From the NCBI GenBank assembly GCA_964411985.1, contig CAYPNF010000039.1, forward strand, positions 1 through 64,000: DNA of 64,000 nucleotides, in the 5' to 3' direction. Made by a program: the position numbers and the translations under genes. This DNA comes from CAYPNF01 sp964411985. GTDB lineage: Bacteria; Verrucomicrobiota; Verrucomicrobiia; Limisphaerales; J093. Shown here one piece after another: positions 18,478-26,796 of the stretch. The notes below the pieces were generated by a model. That model was not told where the DNA came from and did not search any database. It saw only the letters and a list, made by a program, of their open reading frames with translations. Every line of letters begins with the position of its first letter. The first letter of the stretch is position 1.

Positions 18478-19526
18478 GTAATACCATGCTGGCAGGCGTC
18501 CTTCACGGCGCCAAAGACATCCGTTTGAATCAAGTGGCGCCGCCTGAGCTCCGGCCCGGGATGGTCCTCCTGCGGGTCCGGCAGGCGGGGATCTGCGGCT
18601 CGGACATGCACTATTTCGAACACGGATACTGCGCCGCGTTTGTTCCGACCCGGCCATTCATTCTGGGCCATGAATTCACCGCCGAGGTTGCCGACGCCGC
18701 GGCGGATGTGAAAGCTCCTGTGGTCGGCGCTCGCGTGACGGTCAACCCGGCCAGGGCTTGTGGCTTTTGTGAACATTGCAAGGCGGGCCGCGGCAATTTG
18801 TGCCGGCAGACTATCATGCTGGGCAGCGCCAGCACCATCCCGCCGACGGACGGCGCGTTCGCCGAGTTTGTCACCGTCAGGGCGGATCAATGTCACGTAC
18901 TGCCGCCGAGCCTGGACAATGCCCAAGGCGCGATGATGGAACCGTTCGCCGTCGCATTGCACGCGGTGAAACGCGCCGGGACCGTTTCAGGAAAGAAAGT
19001 GCTCGTCACTGGCGGAGGGCCTATTGGGCTATTGGTCCTGATCACGGCGCGGGCGTTCGGCGCTGCGCCGGCGGTGCTGAGCGATATCGTCGCGAACCGG
19101 CGGGACGCCGCGATGAAACTGGGAGCCGATGCCGCCTTGGACCCGATGGCGGCAACCCTGGGGGACCAGGTGCGCGAGTTGGCTGGCGATGGCTTCGATG
19201 TGGTCTTCGAAGCGTCCGGCGCGCCGCCCGCCTTGCGGCAGGCGTTTGGCCTTGTGCGCCCCGGCGGCACGATTGTTCAGATCGGCACGCTGGGAACGGA
19301 CGATATTCCGCTGCCAGCCAACCAGGTCATGACGCGGGAGATCCAATTCATCGGTTCCTTCCGCTATGGGAACGTGTTCGGCGAAGCCATTCGGCTGGCG
19401 GCGTCCGGCCGGGTGTGCCTGGAACCCCTGATCAGCCAGGTGTTTCCCCTGGCCGAACTCCCGCAGGCGATGCAATGCGCCTTCGCCAAGGATAGCGTCA
19501 TGAAAGTCCAAATCGCTGTAAGCTAG
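18474..19526 (+). CDS. Zinc-dependent medium-chain alcohol dehydrogenase
   Basis: 350 residues of the MDR superfamily, nearest in style to sorbitol/L-idonate/threonine dehydrogenases. Catalytic zinc ligands: Cys in GICGSDMHYF, His-Glu in GHEFTAEV, and a Glu near MMEPFAV. Structural zinc: the four cysteines of CGFCEHCKAGRGNLC. The Rossmann motif is VLVTGGGPIGLLV; the Asp in LSDIVANRR suggests NAD+ preference. Substrate is probably a sugar alcohol, sugar acid or keto-deoxy sugar acid. Coupled to the lactonase gene by an ATGA overlap and followed within 14 bp by a symporter. A role oxidising an L-fuconate-derived intermediate is inferred from this context. Confidence 0.88.
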   Translation: MSNTMLAGVLHGAKDIRLNQVAPPELRPGMVLLRVRQAGICGSDMHYFEHGYCAAFVPTRPFILGHEFTAEVADAAADVKAPVVGARVTVNPARACGFCEHCKAGRGNLCRQTIMLGSASTIPPTDGAFAEFVTVRADQCHVLPPSLDNAQGAMMEPFAVALHAVKRAGTVSGKKVLVTGGGPIGLLVLITARAFGAAPAVLSDIVANRRDAAMKLGADAALDPMAATLGDQVRELAGDGFDVVFEASGAPPALRQAFGLVRPGGTIVQIGTLGTDDIPLPANQVMTREIQFIGSFRYGNVFGEAIRLAASGRVCLEPLISQVFPLAELPQAMQCAFAKDSVMKVQIAVS

Positions 19527-19540
19527 ACCTGCAATTGAAT

Positions 19541-21238
19541 ATGAATGTCTCCCTCATCGATCAAGTGGTCATCGCAGTCTATCTGATTGGCATCACTGCT
19601 TTCGGGATCTGGATCGGTTTCCGGCGCCACGCTTCGTCGGAACACTATTTCCTGGCCAACAAATCGCTGGGCTGGTTCACCGTCGGCGCCGCGGTGTTCA
19701 CTTCGAACATCTCCACGATTCACCTCGTTGGCCTGGCGGCAGGTGGTGCCAAGGACGGTATGGTCATCGGCAATTTCGAGTGGATGGCGTGCTTCACCTT
19801 GGTCCTGCTGGCGCTGCTCTTCGCTCCGTTCTACATCAACTCGGGGGTTCACACGCTGCCGGAGTTCATGGAGAGGCGATATTGCCCGTCAGCACGAACG
19901 TTCCTGGCGATCATCGGCTTGATTGGAGCGCTGTTGATTCACATCGGCATCAGCCTGTTTGCCGCCGCGAAAGTGTTCGAGAGCTTTCTCGGCATTCCGA
20001 TGATAACAACCATCATCGTGCTCTCGCTGTTCACGGTCACTTACACCGCCTTGGGCGGGCTGAAGGCGGTGGTGATGACCGAGAACATCCAGGTCTGCTT
20101 ATTACTCGGCGGGGCCACTCTCGTGACGGTGCTGGGTTTGCGGGCTTTGCCGGGAGTCGGCGTGCATGACGTGGCGGGGTTCAAGGCCGCCGTGGCGCCT
20201 GGACAACTGAACATGCTGCAACCCATCATCAACACCCAAGGACACCTGAACCAGTTCTCCTGGCTCGGCGTGCTGCTGGGCTATCCGATTCTGGGCATCT
20301 GGTATTGGTGCGCCGACCAGACCCACGTGCAGCGCGTGCTCGGGGCAAGGAATCTCAAGGCTGGCCAGAACGGCGCACTGTTCGCCGGCTTTCTCAAGAT
20401 CACTCCCGTCTTCCTCATGGTGTTCCCCGGCGTCATTGGCTACGTGCTTTGGCAAAAGGGCGCATTTCAACTCCTCAACGTCCCAGGAACAAACAGCCCC
20501 GACTACAACACCATGCTGCCGGCGCTGATCAATCACCTGGTGCCGGTCGGACTGAAGGGCCTGCTCGCCGCCTCCATGTCAGCCGCCTTGATGAGTTGCA
20601 TGGCGGCCGCCTTGAACAGTTGTGCCACCCTGGTTTCTCTGGACATCGTCAAGCGCCTGCGCCCTGCCACCCCCGACAGTCGCGTCGTGATGATCGGCCG
20701 GTTCACGACTGGCGTCATCATGGTGCTGGCGATGCTTTGGTCCACGCAGGGCGACCAGTTCGGCACCATCTTCGAGGCCATCAACAAAATCCCCATGACC
20801 TTCGCGCCTGCGGTGACCACGGTGTTTGTGCTGGGCGTGCTCTGGAAGCGCGGCACCAAGCAGGCCGCGATGACGACGCTCTATGTCGGCTCGATCATTG
20901 GCGTGATCTACTTCGTGCTCGACCTCCCGAGCGTTGGGAAAGCGATCCTGGGCGCCGACAGGGCTCACGCAAGCTTCGCGGGATTGGTGACCGATCCCTC
21001 GCAGGGGCTGGGCATTCCCTTCATGCTGGTTGGCCCATTGATTGCGGTGCTCTGTGTGGCCATTTTCATCATTACCAGCTTGCTGACGCCGGCCATGGAC
21101 CCGAAGGAAGTGGCCAAGGTTTGTTGGGACCATCCGCTGGCGTTCCTCAAAGGGCGCCTCGCCGGTGCGAGTGACCCGCGCATCGTGACGGTCATCCTGC
21201 TGGTGGTGGTGGGCATACTGTATTTTCTTCTGAAGTAA
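19541..21238 (+). CDS. Sodium:solute symporter (SSS family), likely sugar or sugar-acid importer
   Basis: About 565 residues from ATG 19541; a TTG at 19535 is in frame but unnecessary. Family features: AVYLIGITAFGIWIGFRRH, SSEHYFLANKSLGWFTVGAAVFTSNISTIHLVGLA, VTYTALGGLKAVVMTENIQ, and LKGLLAASMSAALMSCMAAALNSC for the Na+-site helix. The SNIS..HLVG region resembles the sugar-transporting SSS branch (SGLT-like). Inner membrane. Lying between sugar dehydrogenase and aldo/keto reductase genes, it is the natural candidate for uptake of L-fucose or a related deoxy sugar; that is inference. Confidence 0.9.
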   Translation: MNVSLIDQVVIAVYLIGITAFGIWIGFRRHASSEHYFLANKSLGWFTVGAAVFTSNISTIHLVGLAAGGAKDGMVIGNFEWMACFTLVLLALLFAPFYINSGVHTLPEFMERRYCPSARTFLAIIGLIGALLIHIGISLFAAAKVFESFLGIPMITTIIVLSLFTVTYTALGGLKAVVMTENIQVCLLLGGATLVTVLGLRALPGVGVHDVAGFKAAVAPGQLNMLQPIINTQGHLNQFSWLGVLLGYPILGIWYWCADQTHVQRVLGARNLKAGQNGALFAGFLKITPVFLMVFPGVIGYVLWQKGAFQLLNVPGTNSPDYNTMLPALINHLVPVGLKGLLAASMSAALMSCMAAALNSCATLVSLDIVKRLRPATPDSRVVMIGRFTTGVIMVLAMLWSTQGDQFGTIFEAINKIPMTFAPAVTTVFVLGVLWKRGTKQAAMTTLYVGSIIGVIYFVLDLPSVGKAILGADRAHASFAGLVTDPSQGLGIPFMLVGPLIAVLCVAIFIITSLLTPAMDPKEVAKVCWDHPLAFLKGRLAGASDPRIVTVILLVVVGILYFLLK

Positions 21239-21244
21239 CCTCCC

Positions 21245-21628
21245 ATGAAACCAAACGAACTCACTGGCAAGGTCGCGCTGGTCACGGGCGCGAGTAAAGG
21301 ACTCGGCAAAGCCATGTCGTTGCCGGGGCGCACCGCGTATTCGACGAGCAAGGCGGCGCTGCTTGGCTTCACCAAGGCTCTCGCGCTCGAACTCGCACCC
21401 GACGCTATCACCGTCAACGGCATCAGCCCCGGCCCGTGCTCGACGGAAATCAACAAGGTGCTGATGGAGAACGCGGAGTTGACGCAGTTCTTCATCTCGC
21501 GCATTCCCGCGGGCCGCTGGGGTAAACCAGAAGAAATCGGTCAACTCGCCGTCTTCCTCTGCTCCGAGGCCGCTAGTTTCATTACGGGCACCGACATCAT
21601 CATCGACGGCGGCTGGACTGCCCAATAG
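21245..21628 (+). pseudogene. Short-chain dehydrogenase with internal in-frame deletion
   Basis: Only 127 codons, where SDR enzymes have about 250. The N-terminus is a normal SDR start (GKVALVTGASKGLGKAM, with the TGxxxGxG cofactor motif) but at about codon 24-26 (nucleotides 21314-21322) it jumps to the sequence before the active site: PGRTAYSTSKAALLGFTKAL, then INGISPGP-like VNGISPGPCSTEI and the normal C-terminus FITGTDIIIDGGW. Missing are roughly 120 residues, including the cofactor-binding second strand, the NNAG motif and the catalytic serine. YSTSK is present. The frame is preserved, so a protein could be made, but it is unlikely to be a working dehydrogenase. A full version would fit 2-keto-3-deoxy-L-fuconate dehydrogenase or a gluconate-5-dehydrogenase-like enzyme. 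An assembly error is possible. Confidence 0.75.
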
Positions 21629-21658
21629 CGCCACTGCGACCTTTCAACGCTACCCAGC

Positions 21659-22648
21659 ATGAAATACAACTCTCTCGGCAAAACCGGTTTGAAGGTCTCC
21701 CGCCTCAGTTTCGGCGCTTCGGCGCTCGGCGGGGTCTATGGCAACGTAGATGAAGCCGAAGGCATCCGCGCCGTCCACACTGCGCTCGACCTCGGCATTA
21801 ATTACCTCGACGTCGCGCCCGCCTATGGCGGTACCGTGGCTGAAACGGTCCTCGGCAAAGCGCTCAAAGGCATTGCGCGTGACCGCTATTACCTCTCGAC
21901 CAAAGTCGGCAAATACACGCAGCCTGGCGGCTACGGCGACGACACCCTGGACTATTCCCGTGCCCGCATCCGCGCCTCGCTGGACGAAAGCGCGCGCCGT
22001 CTCGGCACCGATTACTTCGACCTCATCCACCTCCACGACTTTGAATACCAGCATCGCCTCCACACCGAATGGGCGCTCACCGAGGGGGTGGCCGCTTTAG
22101 TCGAGTTGAAGAAGGAAGGGCGCATTGGCAACGTCAGCTTCGGCATCTATCCCATGGACCTCTGGCATCGCATCTTCAATACGCTGCCGGCGGATGCGGG
22201 CCTCGTCCACAACCACTACACGCTGAGTGACACACGCGCGCTCGAACTGCTGCCGATGGCCAGGCAGAAAGGCATCGGCATCATCAACGGCTCGCCTTTT
22301 GGCAGCGGGCTGCTGAGCGGACGCGAAGCCCCTGACTGGCATCCAGCCACCAAGGACGACCGCCGCTGCTTCCATGAAGCCAAAGAACTTTGTGAGCAGC
22401 GCGGCGTGCCCATCAGCAAGCTGGCCCTCCAGTTCTCCAGCCAGAACCCGGACTTTTCGACGACGCTCTTCAGTTCGTCGCGTGCCGAATCCGTCCGTCG
22501 CAACGTGCAATGGCACGAGGATCATCTCGACCCGGACCTCCTTGATGTGGTTAGACGCGCCCTCGCGCCGGTGATGAACAAACAGTGGGATTACGACGCC
22601 GCCGTGGACCAGCTGAAGATGAATTCACTCGAAGGCGTGCCAAAGTAG
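21659..22648 (+). CDS. Aldo/keto reductase, L-fucose/L-galactose dehydrogenase-like
   Basis: A 329-residue TIM-barrel AKR. Start KYNSLGKTGLKVSRLSFGASALGG is typical. Catalytic tetrad candidates: Asp in YLDVAPAYGG, Tyr in PAYGG, Lys in YYLSTKVGKY and His in LIHLHDFEY. The HDFEY stretch and overall pattern match plant L-galactose dehydrogenase and bacterial D-threo-aldose 1-dehydrogenase (L-fucose dehydrogenase), which oxidise L-fucose or L-galactose at C1 to the lactone with NAD(P)+. That product would be the substrate of the lactonase at 17629. Cytosolic; on the + strand 30 bp after the deleted SDR. Confidence 0.85.
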   Translation: MKYNSLGKTGLKVSRLSFGASALGGVYGNVDEAEGIRAVHTALDLGINYLDVAPAYGGTVAETVLGKALKGIARDRYYLSTKVGKYTQPGGYGDDTLDYSRARIRASLDESARRLGTDYFDLIHLHDFEYQHRLHTEWALTEGVAALVELKKEGRIGNVSFGIYPMDLWHRIFNTLPADAGLVHNHYTLSDTRALELLPMARQKGIGIINGSPFGSGLLSGREAPDWHPATKDDRRCFHEAKELCEQRGVPISKLALQFSSQNPDFSTTLFSSSRAESVRRNVQWHEDHLDPDLLDVVRRALAPVMNKQWDYDAAVDQLKMNSLEGVPK

Positions 22649-22694
22649 AACTGCCAAAAGGAACCTTCTTTGTGAAGCCAAAGACCCTGACTCT

Positions 22695-25178
22695 ATGAGA
22701 ACGAAGCACCTCCTCAACGTCATAAACCAAAGCGTCTGCGCCATGAGTATCCTCCTCGCGACAAGTCATCCGGCTGCTTCCGCGCCGTTGCCGGTTCCGA
22801 AACGCGGATTCCTAAGCTCCCAACCCGCGAAGATCTGGGAGGAGGGATTGATCTGCGGCAACGGCACCATCGGCGCCAACGCCCTGAGCCGGCCAACGAA
22901 CGAGCGCATCATCTTCACCCACGAACGTCTCTTCATGCCAATGGGCGCGCCGGTGATGCCGCCCGATCAGTCGGCGAGGTTGTTTGAGATCCGCCGGTTG
23001 ATCGAGCGCGGCTTGTATCGGCAGGCTACGGAACTTCAGTTCAATCTGTCTGGGCAGAGCAGCTTCCTGTATCCGGACTTCTTCGTGCCGGCCTTTGACC
23101 TCACCATTGGCAGCACCAATCAGGGTGAGGTGCGCGACTACAGCCGCTCGGTTGATTTTCAAACCGGCGAGACCGCCGTCCGCTGGTCGGATGACCGGGG
23201 CGCCTTCGAGCGCCGGATGTTCGTGTCGCGCGCGGACGGTGTGGCCGTGCTGGCCATCACCGGTCCGAAACCCGGAAGTCTCGACTGCCAGCTCGCCCTG
23301 GAGCCGCGGGAACCGAGCGATCAATTCAATGACGACAGTGACATCGCGAAGCGCTCAGATCATATGTTCAAGGAGCACGTTGGCGACATCAAGAGCACGG
23401 CTGGCAGCTCGTCGCTGGCTTACTCTAACCGCTACCTCAAGGCCTACCCGGGAAGCATCCATGCGGTGGAAGGCTTCGCGCGCGTGATCGCCACGGGCGG
23501 AATAGCTCAAGCGGGAACCAACGGGACGCTGGCAATTAGAGGCGCCGACCGCCTCCTGATCTTCGTGGACCTGCGCCCGATCTATGATCCGGACAAACCG
23601 GAGATGAAAGAGATGGAGGCTCTTCTCGCGAAGCTGCCTGACAACTACAGCCAATTGCTTCAACGCCACTCCATACTCCACGGCGAGTTGTTCAATCGGA
23701 TGCGCCTCGACCTCGGCGGCGGCACCGATCACCGGCGGACCACGGAGGAGTTGCTGGCGGAATCCACTTACGAAAAGCCGAATCGCGCCCTGATCGAAAA
23801 AGAGTTTGATGCGGCGCGTTACAACATCATCTCCTGCACTGGCAAACTGCCGCCGAACTTGCAGGGCGTCTGGGGCGGCACTTACGTCCCCGGCTGGGCG
23901 AGCGATTACACGCACAACGGCAACGTCCCGTCCGCCATCGCCGCCAACCTCATGGGGAACATGCCGGAACTTATGCTGGCCTACACGACTTACATCGAGT
24001 CCATCGTTCCCTGGCTGGAGATCAACGCGAAGCACCTGTTTGGCGCGCGCGGCATCGTGCTGCCTTCCCGCAGTTCGACGCATGGCTTCAACAACGCCCT
24101 CGCGCCGGACTTCGCTGGCGGTTTCTGGGTGGGCGGCGCAGGCTGGGCGGCGCATTTCTTCTACGACTACTATCTCTACACCGGCGACCGCAAGTTCCTC
24201 GCCGAACACGCGCTGCCCTTCATGGAGAAGGCCACGCTGTTCTTTGAGGATTACCTCTTCGAAGGGCCCGACGGTAAGTGGGTCTTCTCGCCAACGCAAT
24301 CGCCGGAGAACACGCCGGGCAATACTAAGTCGCAGGGAACCTACAACGCCACCATGGACGTGGCGGTGGCCAAGGGGCTCCTGCGCAACATCATCGCCGC
24401 CTCGCGGGAACTCGGTCGGAACCAGGACAAGATTGCGCGTTGGCAGCAGATGTTGGACAAGATGCCGGACTACATGATGGACGAGCGCGGCATCATCAAG
24501 GAATGGCTGACGCCGCGGCTCGCGAACAACGACAGCCACCGGCACTCCTCGCAGCTTTATCCGCTCTACGACGGGATGCCCGATGAAATCGCGCGCAGTC
24601 CCGAGCTTCGCGCCGCGTTCCGGAAGAGCATCGAGTTCAAGCTCGATAACCACTGGCAGAACAACCAGAGGGGATTCATGTCCTTCGGCCTTGTGCAGCT
24701 TGGACAGGCCTCCGCCAGCTTGGGCGACGAAGAGCTCGCCTATCGTTGCCTGACGCAACTGATCAACCGCTTCTGGCTGAACAATCTCGCCTCGATGCAC
24801 AATCATCGCTCGTTGTTCAACATGGACATCAGCGGCGGGATGCCTTCGGTGATCATCAAGATGCTGGTGGCCTCGGATCCCGGCAGACTCCAGCTCTTGC
24901 CTGCGCTCCCCAAGGCTTGGCCGACGGGAACGATCGAAGGCGTCCTCTGTCGAGGCCAGATCGAAGTCCGGCGCCTGCACTGGCACCCCGACGGGCTCAC
25001 AGTCACGCTGCGTTCGGGCAAAGCCCAGACGGTCTTGATGGAACTCCCCGTTGAGATTTCCGCAATCACAGTGGAAGGCAAGGGCGCGAAGGTTGCGAAG
25101 GCCGAGTCAACTCACCAGCGCAAGTTGATGCTCCCGGCCAAGGGAGAAGTCACCGTCAAGATTTCCCGTAAACGCTAA
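22695..25178 (+). CDS. GH95 family glycosidase (alpha-L-fucosidase-like)
   Basis: 827 residues with a signal peptide (SVCAMSILLATSHPAASA), so exported. Domain order follows GH95: an N-terminal beta domain (WEEGLICGNGTIGANAL), linker, (alpha/alpha)6 toroid and a C-terminal beta domain. Catalytic-region motifs: LPPNLQGVWGGTYVPGW, then DYTHNGNVPSAIAANLMGN (in place of the usual N-x-N polarising asparagines), FSPTQSPEN with the conserved Glu, and FNMDISGGMPSVIIKML, whose Asp corresponds to the base-region Asp of known GH95 fucosidases. The N-terminal part diverges from typical GH95 (TNERIIFTHERLF in place of the LNE..WSG block), so it may act on a related L-sugar such as L-galactose. Probably releases L-fucose-type sugars from polysaccharides for the catabolic genes upstream. 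Confidence 0.85.
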   Translation: MRTKHLLNVINQSVCAMSILLATSHPAASAPLPVPKRGFLSSQPAKIWEEGLICGNGTIGANALSRPTNERIIFTHERLFMPMGAPVMPPDQSARLFEIRRLIERGLYRQATELQFNLSGQSSFLYPDFFVPAFDLTIGSTNQGEVRDYSRSVDFQTGETAVRWSDDRGAFERRMFVSRADGVAVLAITGPKPGSLDCQLALEPREPSDQFNDDSDIAKRSDHMFKEHVGDIKSTAGSSSLAYSNRYLKAYPGSIHAVEGFARVIATGGIAQAGTNGTLAIRGADRLLIFVDLRPIYDPDKPEMKEMEALLAKLPDNYSQLLQRHSILHGELFNRMRLDLGGGTDHRRTTEELLAESTYEKPNRALIEKEFDAARYNIISCTGKLPPNLQGVWGGTYVPGWASDYTHNGNVPSAIAANLMGNMPELMLAYTTYIESIVPWLEINAKHLFGARGIVLPSRSSTHGFNNALAPDFAGGFWVGGAGWAAHFFYDYYLYTGDRKFLAEHALPFMEKATLFFEDYLFEGPDGKWVFSPTQSPENTPGNTKSQGTYNATMDVAVAKGLLRNIIAASRELGRNQDKIARWQQMLDKMPDYMMDERGIIKEWLTPRLANNDSHRHSSQLYPLYDGMPDEIARSPELRAAFRKSIEFKLDNHWQNNQRGFMSFGLVQLGQASASLGDEELAYRCLTQLINRFWLNNLASMHNHRSLFNMDISGGMPSVIIKMLVASDPGRLQLLPALPKAWPTGTIEGVLCRGQIEVRRLHWHPDGLTVTLRSGKAQTVLMELPVEISAITVEGKGAKVAKAESTHQRKLMLPAKGEVTVKISRKR

Positions 25179-25742
25179 CCAAGCCCCCGTATGCTCAAAA
25201 CGGTCGAAAGCGTGAATCCGCAAGTGTTTGCGACAGGAACGAGGAGTTGTTTCCGTCCTGAAACAATGCCGCGCAATCGGCTCCATCCAAACCTGGTCCG
25301 GCGAGGTCGTGATTCCGGCGATGCACACCTGGCGTGAGGCCACTCGCATGCACGTGAGCACGTAGTAAGTCGTTAATCCCCCCCGTCCAGACCTCAACGG
25401 TGAAGAAATCGACTGCGGCCAGGACGTCCGTGTGCGAAGGGATGGGACCAACCAAGATATCGATCCAGCCTGAGGACTCCCGCGCGGGAAGCTACACGCC
25501 GGCATCTGCCGGGCAATCAACCTCCCACCGCGATAACAGGAACTACCAATTTGCGACCCCGGTCTCTTATACGATCACTCCGCCGCCGCACGCAGGGTGT
25601 ACGGAACCGCACCCTTGATTTCCTTAGGAAGTGCGCTTAAAGTATCTCCATAACAAGTACTTGAGAGGGTGTTAAATGACCCGTAATCGCTTGGTAGGGG
25701 GCTCAAATCCTTCTGGGCCCACCCTACTTGCGAAAGACGACT
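25179..25742. other. 564-bp gap without a supportable gene
   Basis: Several short frames on both strands show no recognisable similarity or start context. Two things stand out: a hairpin at 25594-25615 (AGGGTG, inner CGG/CCG, CACCCT) and a tRNA-3'-end-like stretch at 25697-25721. The gap separates the sugar-degradation region from a run of housekeeping-type genes. Confidence 0.5.
25697..25721 (+). tRNA. Possible tRNA 3'-end remnant (att-like)
   Basis: Reads like the T-arm and acceptor 3' strand of a tRNA: GGGGG and CCTTC can pair (two G-U) around the 7-base loop CTCAAAT, which keeps the T55-C56-A57-A58 core, followed by the 7-base TGGGCCC and a discriminator A. The 5' half (GGGCCCA plus D- and anticodon arms) is absent within the preceding 100 bp, so it is not a functional tRNA. 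Such 3' scraps are left by integrating elements that use tRNA genes as attachment sites. Short and with weak stem pairs; could be chance. Confidence 0.25.
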
Positions 25743-26096
25743 ATGCAAAAGGCAAACCAGTTTGTTTTTGTTGGGATTCATGGATCCGTGATTGCCCTGA
25801 GGCGTGACACGGGGGAACAGGCTTGGGCCACGCACCTCAAGGGTTCTGACTTCGTCAACGTGATGGTCCAGCAGGGGGCGGTCTTCGCTACCACGTATGG
25901 CGAGATCTTCTGCTTGGACGCGGCCACGGGGACCGGTCTCTGGCACAATAAACTGAAAGGCCTCGGCACCGGCCTTGCCACCATCGCCTTGGAAGATGAC
26001 CTCCGCGCGGGCCTCACGACGGTCCTCGCCGAGAAAAGCCGGCGTGACCAGGCAGCTGCCCAGGCTGCAGCCAGTTCCGGCTCAACAGCGAGTTGA
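25743..26096 (+). CDS. Mini PQQ-type beta-propeller repeat protein
   Basis: About 117 residues from ATG 25743; a TTG at 25728 is in frame but less likely. Two PQQ/WD-like propeller blades are visible: FVGIHGSVIALRRDTGEQAW and VFATTYGEIFCLDAATGTGLW, each with the A-x-D-x-x-T-G-x-x-x-W blade signature. A full propeller needs six to eight blades, so it either oligomerises or is a minimal member; small stand-alone proteins of this type occur in Verrucomicrobia and Planctomycetes. No signal peptide is apparent. The C-terminal 25 residues are Ala/Gln/Ser-rich. It is convergent with the AAA ATPase gene 51 bp away. Function unknown. Confidence 0.7.
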   Translation: MQKANQFVFVGIHGSVIALRRDTGEQAWATHLKGSDFVNVMVQQGAVFATTYGEIFCLDAATGTGLWHNKLKGLGTGLATIALEDDLRAGLTTVLAEKSRRDQAAAQAAASSGSTAS

Positions 26097-26147
26097 AGCC
26101 TGGGGCCAAGCGCGGAGCCAGGCCAAGCCAGCCCCTGCGGGGAGGCA

Positions 26148-26717
26148 TCATCGGGGCGCCGTCCCAATGTCCTCCTCGAGGTGTGCGAGGATCTGTGCTG
26201 CTCTCTCGGGGAGGGGTAGTGCGGGTACATCCACGACCCGATAGCCGTTTTCGTGATACAGGTTCGCGATTGTTCGCCGAATCAGCATGGAATCCTCCCG
26301 ACTCTCGGTCAGACGGCCTGTTTCCTCTCGTGATTGGAATCCGGGCAATGTTTCCAGGGTGAAGACCCATCGATATTTCCCCGCCGCCAAGTGCGCCATC
26401 ATCTCGGGGGGAGGGGTCACCCCGGCCAGGCGCATGTAGCCCAGACCATCCAATCGTCCCCGGTCCAGGAAGCACCATCCAGATGGAGTCTCCTTGAATA
26501 GTTCTTCCTGTTCGATTTGGTGTTGGAGAATTCGTTGCTGAAATTCCAACACATGCGTCCGCCGCCATTCTTTCTGCGCCTCGATCCCCATCTCCTGGAC
26601 CAACTGCTCAATGGTCCGCATGGCCGCTTCCTCGATCACTGCATGGCCCATCGCACGGAAATGTTGCAGTAGCGTGGTCTTACCCGAGCCCGGCCCACCG
26701 GTAAGCACGATCTTCAT
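26148..26717 (-). CDS. AAA_28-type P-loop ATPase/kinase-like protein
   Basis: About 189 residues; ATG 26717 is immediately followed by the Walker A strand (KIVLTGGPGSGKTTLL), so the longer upstream frame is not used. Further features: AVIEEAAMRTIEQLVQEMG, WCFLDRGRLDGLGYMRLAG (Walker-B-like DRGR region) and the lid-region YRVVDVPALPLPERAAQIL. This is the pattern of AAA_28 / NadR-like P-loop proteins, which include nucleotide-kinase relatives of undefined substrate. Cytosolic. Last gene of a - strand run behind the PfkB kinase gene (79 bp gap), so it may belong to the same transcript. Confidence 0.78.
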   Translation of the reverse strand: MKIVLTGGPGSGKTTLLQHFRAMGHAVIEEAAMRTIEQLVQEMGIEAQKEWRRTHVLEFQQRILQHQIEQEELFKETPSGWCFLDRGRLDGLGYMRLAGVTPPPEMMAHLAAGKYRWVFTLETLPGFQSREETGRLTESREDSMLIRRTIANLYHENGYRVVDVPALPLPERAAQILAHLEEDIGTAPR

Positions 26718-26796
26718 GTGCGTTTCGTCCGTTCCTGGGACTTTTACCTGCTGGGCGTCCACCGTTCGTACAAGCCATCGGCCTGCCCGGCGAGGT

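Noticed and set aside
20579..21634. 351-codon - strand frame across the symporter/SDR junction
   Set aside because: Shadow frame; it crosses two genuine + strand genes.
23355..24986. 543-codon open frame on the - strand inside the GH95 gene
   Set aside because: Shadow of the GH95 coding frame in GC-rich DNA; no family pattern, low-complexity Arg/Val/His-rich product.
25107..25520. Short - strand frames (86-137 codons) after the GH95 gene
   Set aside because: One overlaps the GH95 coding end, and none shows a start context or similarity.
25620..25724. Complete tRNA gene ending at 25,721-25,724
   Set aside because: No 5' acceptor strand GGGCCCA or D-arm in the preceding 100 bp; only a 3'-end-like scrap is kept at low confidence.
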